NCBI GenBank assembly: GCA_900318685.1
Contig: ONLL01000011.1
Coordinates: 35,488 to 99,487 of the forward strand
DNA from: an uncultured Prevotellaceae bacterium
GTDB lineage: Bacteria; Bacteroidota; Bacteroidia; Bacteroidales; Bacteroidaceae
DNA length: 64,000 bases
Direction: 5' to 3'
The notes beneath the pieces are model-generated. The model saw only the letters and a program-made list of their open reading frames with translations. It made no database searches and had not been told where the DNA came from. Shown one piece after another: positions 52,770 through 62,337 of the stretch (its first letter is position 1; every line of letters starts with the position of its first letter). The translations under genes were made by a program, and so were the position numbers.

Positions 52770-53246
52770 ATGAAAGAAAAGAACAACCGGCTCGAGGCAT
52801 TGCGCCTGATTATCTCCAGCCAGCAGCTGGGCAGTCAGGAAGAATTGCTGAACGCACTGATGCGTGAAGGCTACCAACTGACGCAGGCCACACTAAGCCG
52901 TGATCTGAAGCAGCTGAAAGTGGCCAAGGCATCGACGCTGAGCGGCAACTATATCTATGTGCTTCCCAACGAGACGATGTACAAGCGCGTGAGCACTGCC
53001 TCGTCCCTCCGCGAGATGATGCAGGTGCCGGGCTTTATCAGCATCAATTTTTCTGGCAATATGGGAGTCATCAAGACTCGCCCAGGCTATGCCAGTGCCA
53101 TCGCATGGAACATCGACCGCAGTGACATCCCCCAAATTATGGGCACGATAGCCGGCGACGACACCATTTTCATCGTCACTCGCGAAGGTTCGAGTCATCA
53201 GGAGGTGATCGATGCGCTGAGTGTAGTGGTTCCAAACATGAAATAA
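52770..53246 (+). CDS. argR: Arginine repressor ArgR
   Basis: 158 aa. N-terminal winged-helix part (QEELLNALMREGYQLTQATLSRDLKQL) with the SRDL motif, and C-terminal arginine-binding/trimer part with GTIAGDDTIFIVTR. It senses arginine and controls the operon it heads. Candidate operator half-sites flank its promoter. The next gene begins 15 bp later. Confidence 0.93.
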   Translation: MKEKNNRLEALRLIISSQQLGSQEELLNALMREGYQLTQATLSRDLKQLKVAKASTLSGNYIYVLPNETMYKRVSTASSLREMMQVPGFISINFSGNMGVIKTRPGYASAIAWNIDRSDIPQIMGTIAGDDTIFIVTREGSSHQEVIDALSVVVPNMK

Positions 53247-53261
53247 AGAAAGGAAAAAGAC

Positions 53262-53927
53262 ATGAACAATAAATCCGATGGGACTTCCCTCCCTTTGGAA
53301 GGATCGGAGGAAGCTATTGAGATACTTGTGGCAGGACCTGAGCATGAGGTATATGTGGACACCATCCTCGACACCATTGCCGAAGCTGCCAAGGTGAGGG
53401 GCACTGGCATCGCCAAGCGCACCCATGAGTATGTGGCAAAGAAGATGCAGGAGGCCAAGGCCGTGATAGCCCTGACGAAGGACGGCCGTTTTGCCGGCTT
53501 CAGCTATATCGAGACGTGGGACAACCAGCAGTATGTGACCACATCAGGTCTCATTGTACATCCTGACTTTCGCGGCCATCACGTAGCGAAGCGCATCAAG
53601 GACATGACGTTCACCCTGGCTCGCACACGCTGGCCTCATGCCAAGATCTTCTCGCTGACGAGTGGTGCTGCCGTTATGGCCATGAACACCCAGCTGGGCT
53701 ACCAGCCCGTCACGTTCGCCGACCTTACTGATGACGAGGCTTTCTGGCGCGGCTGTGAGGGCTGCATCAATGTCGACGTGCTGCATCGCACGGATCGGAA
53801 GTACTGCATCTGCACAGCCATGCTCTATGACCCCACAGAGCACCTGCCTGCCAAGATTCCCGATGAAGTGATGTCGCGCATACGCCATCTGCAAGAACTG
53901 GAAGAACAAGAACAATACAGCAAATAG
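53262..53927 (+). CDS. N-acyltransferase of the arginine operon (GNAT-like)
   Basis: 221 aa with GNAT features: VHPDFRGHHVAKRIKD for the CoA-binding loop. Its place between argR and argG, with no classical argA or argJ in the window, fits a role as the N-acylglutamate synthase; the equivalent gene in Bacteroides has been proposed for N-succinylglutamate formation. Whether acetyl or succinyl is used cannot be read from sequence. Confidence 0.7.
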   Translation: MNNKSDGTSLPLEGSEEAIEILVAGPEHEVYVDTILDTIAEAAKVRGTGIAKRTHEYVAKKMQEAKAVIALTKDGRFAGFSYIETWDNQQYVTTSGLIVHPDFRGHHVAKRIKDMTFTLARTRWPHAKIFSLTSGAAVMAMNTQLGYQPVTFADLTDDEAFWRGCEGCINVDVLHRTDRKYCICTAMLYDPTEHLPAKIPDEVMSRIRHLQELEEQEQYSK

Positions 53928-53928
53928 A

Positions 53929-55134
53929 ATGGAACAAAAGAAAAAAGTAGTGGTCGCCTTCAGTGGCGGACTCGATACATCCTACACCGTGATGTATCTT
54001 GCAAAGGAAAAAGGATATGAAGTGTATGCCGCTTGTGCAAACACGGGCGGCTTCAGTGCCGAGCAGCTTAGGAAGAATGAAGAGAACGCCTACAAGCTGG
54101 GCGCCAAACAATACGTTACGCTCGATGTCACGCAGGAGTACTATCAGAAGTCACTGCGCTTCATGATCTTCGGCAATGTGCTGCGCAACAACTGCTATCC
54201 CATCAGCGTCTCCTCTGAGCGCATCTTCCAGGCCCTAGCCATCGCCCGCTATGCCAAGGAGATCGGGGCTGACGCCATCGCCCACGGTTCTACAGGTGCC
54301 GGCAACGACCAGATCCGCTTCGATATGACTTTCCTGGTGATGGCCCCCGGCGTAGAAATCATCACCCTGACACGCGACAAGAAACTCACGCGCAAGGAAG
54401 AGGTTGACTATCTGAACGACCACGGTTTCAAGGCCGACTTCGCCAAGCTGAAGTACTCGTACAACGTAGGCATCTGGGGCACCAGCATCTGCGGAGGCGA
54501 GCTGCTCGACCCCACTCAGGGACTGCCCGAAGAAGCTTACCTCAAACATGTCACTGCCCAAGAGGATACACTGCTCAAGATACAGTTTGACAAGGGCGAG
54601 ATTGTAGGTGTCAACGACGAGACCTTCGACGACCCCATCAAGGCTATCCAGCGCATCGAGGAGATTGGCGCCAGCTATGCCATCGGCCGCGATGCCAACG
54701 TAGGCGACACCATCATCGGCATAAAGGGACGCGTAGGCTTTGAGGCTGCTGCACCAAAGCTTATCATCGAGGCACATCGCCTGCTGGAGAAGTCGACTCT
54801 GTCGAAGTGGCAGCAGTACTGGAAAGACCAGGTGGCACAGTGGTATGGTATGTTCCTGCACGAAAGCCAGTACCTGGAGCCCGTGATGCCTGACATCGAG
54901 GCCATGCTCCTCTCCAGCCAGCGCAACGTCACTGGCACGTCCATCCTCCGTCTTCGTCCTTATGGTTTTGAGACCGTGGGCATCGACTCTCCCAACGATC
55001 TTACCAAGTCGAAGCTTGGTGAATACGGCGAGACACAGACTGGCTGGACAGCCGACGAGGCCAAGGGCTTCATCAAGGTCTCGAGTACGCCTCTTCGCGT
55101 CTATTACGGAATTCATCCCGACGAAAAACGATAA
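53929..55134 (+). CDS. argG: Argininosuccinate synthase
   Basis: 401 aa. PP-loop VAFSGGLDTSYTV at the start; ATP and citrulline site residues in GSTGAGNDQIRFD. It joins citrulline and aspartate. It begins 1 bp after the acyltransferase gene, and a pspC-like gene follows 12 bp later. Confidence 0.94.
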   Translation: MEQKKKVVVAFSGGLDTSYTVMYLAKEKGYEVYAACANTGGFSAEQLRKNEENAYKLGAKQYVTLDVTQEYYQKSLRFMIFGNVLRNNCYPISVSSERIFQALAIARYAKEIGADAIAHGSTGAGNDQIRFDMTFLVMAPGVEIITLTRDKKLTRKEEVDYLNDHGFKADFAKLKYSYNVGIWGTSICGGELLDPTQGLPEEAYLKHVTAQEDTLLKIQFDKGEIVGVNDETFDDPIKAIQRIEEIGASYAIGRDANVGDTIIGIKGRVGFEAAAPKLIIEAHRLLEKSTLSKWQQYWKDQVAQWYGMFLHESQYLEPVMPDIEAMLLSSQRNVTGTSILRLRPYGFETVGIDSPNDLTKSKLGEYGETQTGWTADEAKGFIKVSSTPLRVYYGIHPDEKR

Positions 55135-55146
55135 TCAGCACACACT

Positions 55147-55344
55147 ATGGCACATAAAAGATACTATCTCTCAGAGAAAGACAAAAAGATAGCCGGCGTA
55201 TGTGGCGGCATTGCCGAATACTTCGACATCGACTCACTGCTGGTGCGTGTGGCCTTCCTGCTGTTCTTCTTCAGTTTTGGTGGAGGACTGATTGCCTACA
55301 TCATCCTCTGGCTCCTGGCTCCCAAACAAAGTGAAATCGTATGA
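55147..55344 (+). CDS. PspC-domain membrane protein
   Basis: 65 aa: KKIAGVCGGIAEYFDIDSLLVRVAF is the PspC domain, followed by one hydrophobic helix. PspC proteins take part in envelope stress control. It sits between argG and argC, with its TGA overlapping the argC ATG, so it is expressed with the arginine operon; no metabolic link is known. Confidence 0.88.
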   Translation: MAHKRYYLSEKDKKIAGVCGGIAEYFDIDSLLVRVAFLLFFFSFGGGLIAYIILWLLAPKQSEIV

Positions 55345-56306
55345 TACGCATAGGAATCCTTGGAGCTGCAGGCTATACTGGAGGTGAGCTCATACGCCTG
55401 CTGCTAAACCATCCAGAGGCTGACATTGTATTTGCCAACAGCGAGAGCAATGCCGGAAATCTGGTCAGCGACGTTCATGAGGGTCTGCTGGGCGATACCG
55501 ACCTGCGCTTCACCAGCGAGCTGCCCTTCGAGCAGGTCGACGTGGCTTTCTTCTGCTTCGGGCACGGAAAGAGCGCAGCCTTCCTCAGCGAGCATACCAT
55601 CCCTTCGCACGTGAAGATCATCGATCTGGCTCAGGACTTCCGCATTCAGGGCGACCATGACTTCGTATACGGACTGCCTGAGCTCAACAAAAGCCTCATC
55701 GCACAAGCGCAGCACATAGCCAATCCAGGATGCTTTGCCACCGCCATCCAGCTGGCACTGCTGCCTGCAGCCCACCTCAACCTGCTGAAAGAGGACATCA
55801 GTGTCAATGCTATCACCGGCTCTACAGGAGCAGGACAAAAGCCTGGTGCTACTACCCACTTCTCTTGGCGTGCCGGCAACATGAGCATCTATAAGCCCTT
55901 CCAGCATCAGCACATCGCTGAGATACGCCAGTCACTGCGTCAGGCACAAGGCTACCTCGATGCCTCCATCGACTTCATCCCCTATCGCGGACCCTTCGCA
56001 CGTGGAATCTTCTGCACGGCTGTCGTTCGCACACCAGCACCCATCGATGACATCATCGAGACCTACAAGGACTTCTACCACGATGCACCCTTCACTCACT
56101 ATAGCGAGCAGCCCATCGACATGAAACAGGTGGTCAACACCAACAAGGCTTTGGTTCACTGCGAGAAATACGAAGGCAAGCTTCTCATCACCTCTGCCAT
56201 CGACAACCTGCTCAAGGGTGCCGTTGGCCAGGCCGTGCAGAACATGAACCTGATGTTCGGCATCGACGAGCGCACTGGTCTGCAGCTGAAAGCCTCGGCT
56301 TTCTGA
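55341..56306 (+). CDS. argC: N-acetyl-gamma-glutamyl-phosphate reductase
   Basis: 321 aa. NAD(P)-binding GAAGYTGGELIRLL and the catalytic Cys in ANPGCFATAIQ. It reduces the N-acylglutamyl phosphate. Overlaps the pspC gene by 4 bp. Confidence 0.94.
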   Translation: MIRIGILGAAGYTGGELIRLLLNHPEADIVFANSESNAGNLVSDVHEGLLGDTDLRFTSELPFEQVDVAFFCFGHGKSAAFLSEHTIPSHVKIIDLAQDFRIQGDHDFVYGLPELNKSLIAQAQHIANPGCFATAIQLALLPAAHLNLLKEDISVNAITGSTGAGQKPGATTHFSWRAGNMSIYKPFQHQHIAEIRQSLRQAQGYLDASIDFIPYRGPFARGIFCTAVVRTPAPIDDIIETYKDFYHDAPFTHYSEQPIDMKQVVNTNKALVHCEKYEGKLLITSAIDNLLKGAVGQAVQNMNLMFGIDERTGLQLKASAF

Positions 56307-56374
56307 GGTGTTTTGCCTGACAGCGAAGTAACATCATGACGAAAAAAGTGAAATAACAAAATAAAGAGAAAGAA

Positions 56375-57514
56375 ATGAAGCTATTCGATGTTTATCCACT
56401 CTTCGACGTGAACATCGTCAAGGGTAAAGGCTGCAAAGTCTGGGACGACAAAGGCCAGGAATATCTGGACATGTATGGCGGACACGCCGTCATCTCAATC
56501 GGACATTCCCATCCGCATTACATTGAGAAGGTGACGGAGCAACTGCAGAAAATCGCCTTCTACTCCAACTCTGTCGTCAACCGCCTGCAGGAGGAGCTAG
56601 CCGAGCGACTCGGACGTATCAGCGGCTACGAGGACTATCAACTGTTTCTCATCAACAGTGGTGCCGAGGCCAATGAAAACGCGCTGAAGCTTGCCTCCTT
56701 CAAGACTGGCAACACCCGTGTGCTCTCCTGTGAGAAGGCTTTCCACGGACGCACGTCGCTGGCCGTAGAGGTGACCCACAACCGTAAGATCGTGGCACCC
56801 ATCAACGACAACCACCACGTGCGCTTCCTGCCGATGAACGACCTTGAACAATGGGTGCGTGAACTCTCACGAGGAGGCATCGCTGCCGTCATTCTCGAAT
56901 GCATACAGGGAGTGGGAGGCGTACAGATGGCCACCCCGGAGTTCGCCCAGAAGCTGGCCTACGCCTGCAAACGCTATCATGTGCCCCTTATCGCCGACGA
57001 GATACAGTGTGGCTACGGCCGCTCGGGAAAGTTCTTTGCCCACCAGCATCTGGGCATTCGTCCCGACATCATCACCATGGCCAAAGGCATCGCCAACGGC
57101 TTCCCCATGGGCGCTGTTCTCATCAGCCCCGAGTTCCAGCCTGAGTACGGACAGCTGGGCACCACCTTTGGCGGCAATCACCTGGCATGTGCCGCCGCCC
57201 TGGCCACCCTCGATGTCATGGAGCAGGAGAACCTGGTGGAAAATGCTGGCGTCATAGGCGACTACCTGATGGAGGGTATCCGCAACATTGGCAGTTCACA
57301 CATCAAGGATGTACGCGGCCGCGGACTGATGATTGGCATCGAGCTCGATATGCCCCACACGATGGTGCGCAAGCCACTCATCCGTCATGAGCACTGCTTT
57401 ACAGGTGCAGCCGGACAGAACATCCTCCGCCTGCTACCACCGCTTTGTCTGACGAAAGCCGATGCCGACGACTTCATTGAAAGACTCATCCGGGTGCAGC
57501 CCGAAGAAGACTAG
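56375..57514 (+). CDS. argD: N-acetylornithine aminotransferase
   Basis: 379 aa class III aminotransferase with the PLP lysine in ITMAKGIANGFPMG, GYGRSGKFF and SGAEANENALKLA. It forms N-acylornithine for ArgF'. Next gene starts 7 bp after its stop codon. Confidence 0.93.
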   Translation: MKLFDVYPLFDVNIVKGKGCKVWDDKGQEYLDMYGGHAVISIGHSHPHYIEKVTEQLQKIAFYSNSVVNRLQEELAERLGRISGYEDYQLFLINSGAEANENALKLASFKTGNTRVLSCEKAFHGRTSLAVEVTHNRKIVAPINDNHHVRFLPMNDLEQWVRELSRGGIAAVILECIQGVGGVQMATPEFAQKLAYACKRYHVPLIADEIQCGYGRSGKFFAHQHLGIRPDIITMAKGIANGFPMGAVLISPEFQPEYGQLGTTFGGNHLACAAALATLDVMEQENLVENAGVIGDYLMEGIRNIGSSHIKDVRGRGLMIGIELDMPHTMVRKPLIRHEHCFTGAAGQNILRLLPPLCLTKADADDFIERLIRVQPEED

Positions 57515-57521
57515 TGTGCCT

Positions 57522-58301
57522 ATGAAAATTACCGTTATCGGAGCCGGAGCCATGGGCGGCACCACTGTGCAGGGCCTGGTGAGAGGCCACCATTTCAATA
57601 ACGAGGACATCACCGTGAGCGACCCCAACACGGATGTGCTGAACAAATTCGCTGAGATGGGCGTGAACGTCACCACCGACAATGCTGCTGCTGCTGAACA
57701 GGCCGACATTATTGTGGTGGTCGTCAAGCCCTGGCTGGTAGAAACCGTGTTGCGCGGCATCAAGCCCGTACTCATGCCCCAGCGCCAGATTCTCGTCGTC
57801 GTCGCCGCCGGTGTCAGCTCACAGAGCGTTGAGCAGTGGCTGGGCCTCAACTGTCCACCCCTGCTGCTTGCCATTCCCAACATCGCTATTGCCCAGATGC
57901 AGTCGATGACATTTATCGTGCCCATCAGTGCATCCAAGAAGGACACCCAGACCATCGTCGACATCTACAACGAGATGGGCGGTACACTCATCACCGACGA
58001 GGAGCACCTGCCAGCAGGCACTACCCTCGCCTCCTGCGGCATCGCATACGCCATGCGCTACATACGCGCCGCCTCAGAGGGAGGCGTAGAACTGGGCTTC
58101 AAGGCCGACGACGCGAAGAAGGTGGTGCTGCAGACGTTGCGCGGAGCCATCGAGCTGCTTGAGGAGACTGGCCTCCACCCCGAGGCCGCCATCGACCTTG
58201 TCACTACCCCTCAAGGTGTCACCATCAAGGGACTGAACGAGATGGAGCGTGCAGGCTTCACCTCAGCCGTCATAAGAGGTCTGAAGGCAGGAATGAAATA
58301 A
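57522..58301 (+). CDS. proC: Pyrroline-5-carboxylate reductase
   Basis: 259 aa from the ATG at 57522 (a longer frame inside argD is not needed). Rossmann GAGAMGGTTV and the C-terminal dimer helices (AASEGGVELGF). It makes proline and ends the arginine operon. It has no promoter of its own visible. Confidence 0.92.
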   Translation: MKITVIGAGAMGGTTVQGLVRGHHFNNEDITVSDPNTDVLNKFAEMGVNVTTDNAAAAEQADIIVVVVKPWLVETVLRGIKPVLMPQRQILVVVAAGVSSQSVEQWLGLNCPPLLLAIPNIAIAQMQSMTFIVPISASKKDTQTIVDIYNEMGGTLITDEEHLPAGTTLASCGIAYAMRYIRAASEGGVELGFKADDAKKVVLQTLRGAIELLEETGLHPEAAIDLVTTPQGVTIKGLNEMERAGFTSAVIRGLKAGMK

Positions 58302-58346
58302 CATTTCCTGCCCTCAGATCATTGAAAAGAATAGGTTCCCCCTACC

Positions 58347-59936
58347 CTAGAACTCAGATGTGAAGTGGAACTGCAGGTGCTTGAAGTCCTGCTGAGCCAT
58401 CTGTAACATATATCCAGAATCGGCAAGGAAGACATCACGTCCTTCCTTGTCTTTTGCCATATACTGGTACTTGCGCTTCTTAAACTGTGCCAGTTCCTCT
58501 TCGTCATCGCTCGAGATCCAGCAGGCTTTATACAGATGTACGGGCTCCCAACGACAACGGGCATTATACTCGTTCTCCAGACGATACTGAATCACCTCGA
58601 ATTGCAGCTGGCCCACAGTACCAATAATCTTACGGTTGTTGAACTGATTGACAAAGAGCTGGGCCACACCCTCGTCCATCAGCTGGTCGATGCCTTTCTG
58701 CAGCTGCTTGGCCTTCATGGGATCGTCGTTCTCGATGTACTTGAACAGCTCAGGCGAGAATGAAGGAAGACCACGGAAGTGCAGTTGTTCGCCTTCCGTC
58801 AGCGTGTCGCCAATCTTGAAGATCCCGCCAGTGTCGGGCAGACCTACGATGTCGCCAGGCCAGGCCTCGTCGATGGTTGACTTGCGCTGTGCCATGAACT
58901 GCGTGGGCGAGGTGAAGCGCATGATCTTACCCTGTCGCACATGCAGATAGGGCTGGTTGCGCTGGAATCTTCCTGAGCAGACTTTGCAGAAGGCGATGCA
59001 CGAGCGGTGATTAGGATCAATGTTGGCCGTGATCTTGAAGATGAATCCAGTGAACTTCGGCTCTTCGGGTTCCACATCGCGCTCTTCGGCCTTCGTGGGA
59101 CGTGGGCTGGGAGCAATCTCGACAAAGCAGTTGAGCAGTTCCTGCACACCGAAGTTATTGAGGGCCGAGCCAAAGAAGACAGGAGCTACCTCTGCCGCAC
59201 GATAGGCATCGACATCGAAGGTGGGATAAACGCCATCAATCAGTTCGAGATCCTCACGCAGCTTCTCTGCATCACGGTCGCCCACGAAATCATCGAGTGC
59301 CGAACTATTGACATCGACTGTCACTTTCTCTGTCACGCGCTGCTTGTCAGGCGTGAAGAGGTCCAGCTTCTCCTCATAGATATTATAGACTCCCTTGAAC
59401 TTTGCTCCTTGGTTAATGGGCCACGACAAGGGGCGCACACTGATCTCCAACTCCTGCTCCAGTTCGTCGAGCAGGTCAAAGGGATCACGGCCCTCACGGT
59501 CCATTTTGTTGATGAACACGATGACGGGTGTCTTTCTCATGCGGCAGACGGTCATCAGCTTCCTTGTCTGAGTCTCAACGCCCTTGGCACCGTCAACGAC
59601 GATAATGGCCGAGTCGACGGCTGTCAGCGTGCGGAAAGTATCCTCGGCAAAGTCTTGGTGGCCCGGAGTATCAAGGATATTCACCTTGTACTCAACGTCC
59701 TTTCCTTCGGGTGTGTAGTCAAACTCCATAACTGACGTCGACACCGAGATGCCACGCTGCTTCTCTATGTCCATCCAGTCGCTGGTGGCGGTCTTCTTAA
59801 TCTTGTTGTTCTTCACCGCACCTGCCACCTGTATCTGTCCTCCAAACAGGAGGAACTTCTCCGTCAGGGTGGTCTTACCGGCGTCTGGGTGCGATATAAT
59901 CGCAAAAGTTCTTCTTCTTTCTATTTCCTGATTCAT
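58347..59936 (-). CDS. prfC: Peptide chain release factor 3
   Basis: 529 aa. G1 [14 protein letters not shown]3 [13 protein letters not shown]4 NKMDREGRD and domains II/III of RF3. It recycles RF1/RF2 from ribosomes. Convergent to proC; no clear promoter is visible. Confidence 0.95.
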   Translation of the reverse strand: MNQEIERRRTFAIISHPDAGKTTLTEKFLLFGGQIQVAGAVKNNKIKKTATSDWMDIEKQRGISVSTSVMEFDYTPEGKDVEYKVNILDTPGHQDFAEDTFRTLTAVDSAIIVVDGAKGVETQTRKLMTVCRMRKTPVIVFINKMDREGRDPFDLLDELEQELEISVRPLSWPINQGAKFKGVYNIYEEKLDLFTPDKQRVTEKVTVDVNSSALDDFVGDRDAEKLREDLELIDGVYPTFDVDAYRAAEVAPVFFGSALNNFGVQELLNCFVEIAPSPRPTKAEERDVEPEEPKFTGFIFKITANIDPNHRSCIAFCKVCSGRFQRNQPYLHVRQGKIMRFTSPTQFMAQRKSTIDEAWPGDIVGLPDTGGIFKIGDTLTEGEQLHFRGLPSFSPELFKYIENDDPMKAKQLQKGIDQLMDEGVAQLFVNQFNNRKIIGTVGQLQFEVIQYRLENEYNARCRWEPVHLYKACWISSDDEEELAQFKKRKYQYMAKDKEGRDVFLADSGYMLQMAQQDFKHLQFHFTSEF

Positions 59937-59972
59937 ACATTATATTTTGGCACGGATTAACACGGCTTTTTA

Positions 59973-60830
59973 TCAAAAGCCTAAAAGCTGCATAATGCAC
60001 TCAGCTAGACTCTCTTCCCAATAGGGGATGTCGAGAGCATAGGTCTGTTTGATCTTAGTCTTGTCAAGCACGGAATAATGCGGACGGGCAGCTGGCGTGG
60101 GGTACTCTGAAGTGTGGAGAGGACGAACACGACAGGTCGTGATACCAGCCATGCGGTGAATGGCTTTAGCAAAGTCATACCACGAGATGACACCCTCGTT
60201 GCTGTAATGGTAGATGCCTGGCACGATGCCCTTATCGATTGCCGCGAAGATGGCGACAGCAAGATCGCGGGCATAGGTGGGGGTGCCTATCTGGTCGAAG
60301 ATGACTCCCAGCTCGCTTTTCTCCCTTCCCAGCCGGATCATCGTCTTGACAAAATTGTTGCCGAAGGAACTATAGAGCCAAGCAGTACGGATGATCATCG
60401 TCCGCCGACAGGCACTCATGGCCTGCTGTTCGCCTTCAAGCTTCGTGCGACCATAGGTGCTGTTGGGACATACGCCGTCAGCCTCCACGTAGGGTACATG
60501 ATTAGTGCCGTCAAAGACATAGTCAGTAGAAATCTGAACGAACCAACCGCCTCGACGCTCAATAGCTTGGGCCAGATAAGCAGGAGCTGTGGCATTGAGC
60601 AGTGTGCAGAGCTCAACGTTCGACTCAGCCTTGTCTACAGCAGTATAGGCGGCACAATTGACGATGCCGTCAATCTGATGTTCCTCGACAAAGGCCTCTA
60701 CGGCTTCACGATCAGTGATGTCCAGTTCTTGTACATCCGTATTAAAATACACATGCTGGGGATGAGTTTTCTCCAGCAGTTGCATTTCGTTTCCCAATTG
60801 GCCGTTACATCCCGTAATCAGTATATTCAT
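59973..60830 (-). CDS. rfbD: dTDP-4-dehydrorhamnose reductase
   Basis: 285 aa. Rossmann GCNGQLGNEMQ, STDYVFDG and the YGRTK catalytic motif. Last step of dTDP-rhamnose synthesis for surface polysaccharide. A hairpin overlaps the final codons (GGCTTTTT..AAAAGCC). Confidence 0.93.
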   Translation of the reverse strand: MNILITGCNGQLGNEMQLLEKTHPQHVYFNTDVQELDITDREAVEAFVEEHQIDGIVNCAAYTAVDKAESNVELCTLLNATAPAYLAQAIERRGGWFVQISTDYVFDGTNHVPYVEADGVCPNSTYGRTKLEGEQQAMSACRRTMIIRTAWLYSSFGNNFVKTMIRLGREKSELGVIFDQIGTPTYARDLAVAIFAAIDKGIVPGIYHYSNEGVISWYDFAKAIHRMAGITTCRVRPLHTSEYPTPAARPHYSVLDKTKIKQTYALDIPYWEESLAECIMQLLGF

Positions 60831-60847
60831 CTTCTCTTTTCTTTAGA

Positions 60848-60906
60848 CACGAATTTCACGAAACACGCGAATCTTTTTTATTTCGTGTAAATTCGCGTAA
60901 TTCGTG
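60848..60906. repeat. CACGAAT-type repeat element
   Basis: An inverted arrangement of CACGAAT, CACGCGAAT and their reverse complements between rfbD and the DUF4924 gene; related CACGGATTAACACGG words occur at 59951-59965. Confidence 0.5.
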
Positions 60907-60917
60907 CCATAAAACCT

Positions 60918-61463
60918 TTACTCGAATTTCAATCCCTCCTCTTTGTCTTGCTTGTAATAGTCGCTGAGCATCCCTATGAATGTCGACACCTCTTTCACGG
61001 CATGCTGGGTGTTAGGCGTCACTTCTTTCTTCTGCAGGCGCAGCAGCATCACGCCATAGAGCAGGTTCAGGCAGGTCTCAATCTCGCTCTCATCCTTACG
61101 GGCTCCACGACTGCGCAGCTCCACAATGAAAGGCAGCACCTTGTAGTAGGCGCTGTTATAGAACGGAAACTTGGGCGACTGCAGCAATTGCAGATGCAGC
61201 TCAGTAAGCAGTTGCAGCGTGGTCCGATTAATCTGCAGATGTCCCTGTTCGCGACATCCCTCCTCATTCATCATCCTGATCAGATTGCCATACCAGTCGA
61301 CGAGTTCTTCTTTCTGCTCGTCGTCATAGTCGAAACGCTCCACGTATTCCCTGCGAATGCGAGGCAGTGAGCATCCAAAGGCCCTGATGGTATCCTCTAC
61401 CTGCCACATGTATAGCAGGTACTCGGCAATGTTTTTCTTACGTAGTTCTTGTGAAATAAACAC
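60918..61463 (-). CDS. DUF4924-family protein
   Basis: 181 aa, all-helical, with the family's N-terminal KKNIAEYLLYMWQVEDTIRA and ending KQDKEEG. Known only in Bacteroidetes; function unknown. Adjacent to a LysE-type exporter (38 bp away). Confidence 0.8.
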   Translation of the reverse strand: MFISQELRKKNIAEYLLYMWQVEDTIRAFGCSLPRIRREYVERFDYDDEQKEELVDWYGNLIRMMNEEGCREQGHLQINRTTLQLLTELHLQLLQSPKFPFYNSAYYKVLPFIVELRSRGARKDESEIETCLNLLYGVMLLRLQKKEVTPNTQHAVKEVSTFIGMLSDYYKQDKEEGLKFE

Positions 61464-61501
61464 CTTATTTATTTACGATTTACTGTTTTTCGATTTACAA
61501 C

Positions 61502-62161
61502 TTAGAAGATGCGATAAAGGTTGGTGACGGTACCCAGGAGGATAATGACGCTGACGAGAATGACGATGGCTCCGATGATCTGGTTGATGATGCGGATGCC
61601 ATTGTTGTCAAACTTAGTACGAATCTGGTCGATGAGCCAAGTCAGGCCATACCACCACAGCAAGGCTCCTCCCGCCACACTGAGGAAACTCACCAGCATG
61701 TCGAAGGGCGTAGAGGGGGCAAAGGCGAACTGTGCGAAAAGGGCACCAAGCAGAATAATAATGAGCGGATTCGACAAGGTGACGAGGAAGGCCGTCCAGC
61801 CGTTATACCAGAGTGTACCCTTCTGCTTACTCGTTTGTCGCATCTTCTTCAACGGGTCATTCCTGTAGGTAACGAAACCGAAGACGAGCAGCACCACGCT
61901 GCCCACCACCTGCAGATAGAAGCGGTAAGTAGGGTCGTTGACGAAGTCGGTCACCAGACTCATTCCCAGTCCAGTGATAGCCACATATATCAGATCGCTC
62001 GCCGCAGCACCCACACCCGTCACGAAACCATACCATCGCCCCTTGTTCAGCGTACGCTGGACACAGAGTATGCCGACAGGTCCCATAGGTGCAGAGGCTA
62101 TAATGCCGATGAGCATTCCCTTGAACACGAAGTCCAGTATATTGGGTACTACTTGTAACAT
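61502..62161 (-). CDS. LysE/ArgO-family amino-acid exporter
   Basis: 219 aa, about six membrane helices, with the family's start (MLIGIIASAPMGPVGILC) and VTLSNPLIIILLGALF. Such proteins export basic amino acids. A near-leaderless promoter (TACCTTTG at 62167-62174, 5 nt before the ATG) is present. Confidence 0.85.
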   Translation of the reverse strand: MLQVVPNILDFVFKGMLIGIIASAPMGPVGILCVQRTLNKGRWYGFVTGVGAAASDLIYVAITGLGMSLVTDFVNDPTYRFYLQVVGSVVLLVFGFVTYRNDPLKKMRQTSKQKGTLWYNGWTAFLVTLSNPLIIILLGALFAQFAFAPSTPFDMLVSFLSVAGGALLWWYGLTWLIDQIRTKFDNNGIRIINQIIGAIVILVSVIILLGTVTNLYRIF

Positions 62162-62166
62162 GCCTG

Positions 62167-62174
62167 CAAAGGTA
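62167..62174 (-). promoter_or_regulatory. -7 box of the LysE-type gene
   Basis: Minus-strand TACCTTTG ends 5 nt before the start codon, so the mRNA would have almost no leader. Confidence 0.55.
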
Positions 62175-62181
62175 CAAAAAA

Positions 62182-62287
62182 GTTAGGAGTTAAGAGTTAG
62201 GAGTTAGGAGTTTTTAGACATTAAATACGTAAAAAATGTTAATTCACGGTAAATAACTCCTAACTCCTAACTCCCAACTCCTAACTT
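62182..62287. repeat. Inverted GTTAGGA / ACTCCTA heptad arrays
   Basis: Four units of GTTAGGA/GTTAAGA at 62182-62209 and the reverse complement ACTCCTA units at about 62255-62285, separated by about 45 bp between divergent genes. They can form a long stem in the leader region. Confidence 0.9.
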
Positions 62288-62292
62288 TATCG

Positions 62293-62300
62293 TACCTTTG
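62293..62300 (+). promoter_or_regulatory. -7 box of the glucokinase gene
   Basis: TACCTTTG just after the right heptad array; the -33 position falls inside the array. Confidence 0.6.
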
Positions 62301-62337
62301 CAGCAATTATTCTAGAACTAAAAACATTTAAAGACCT

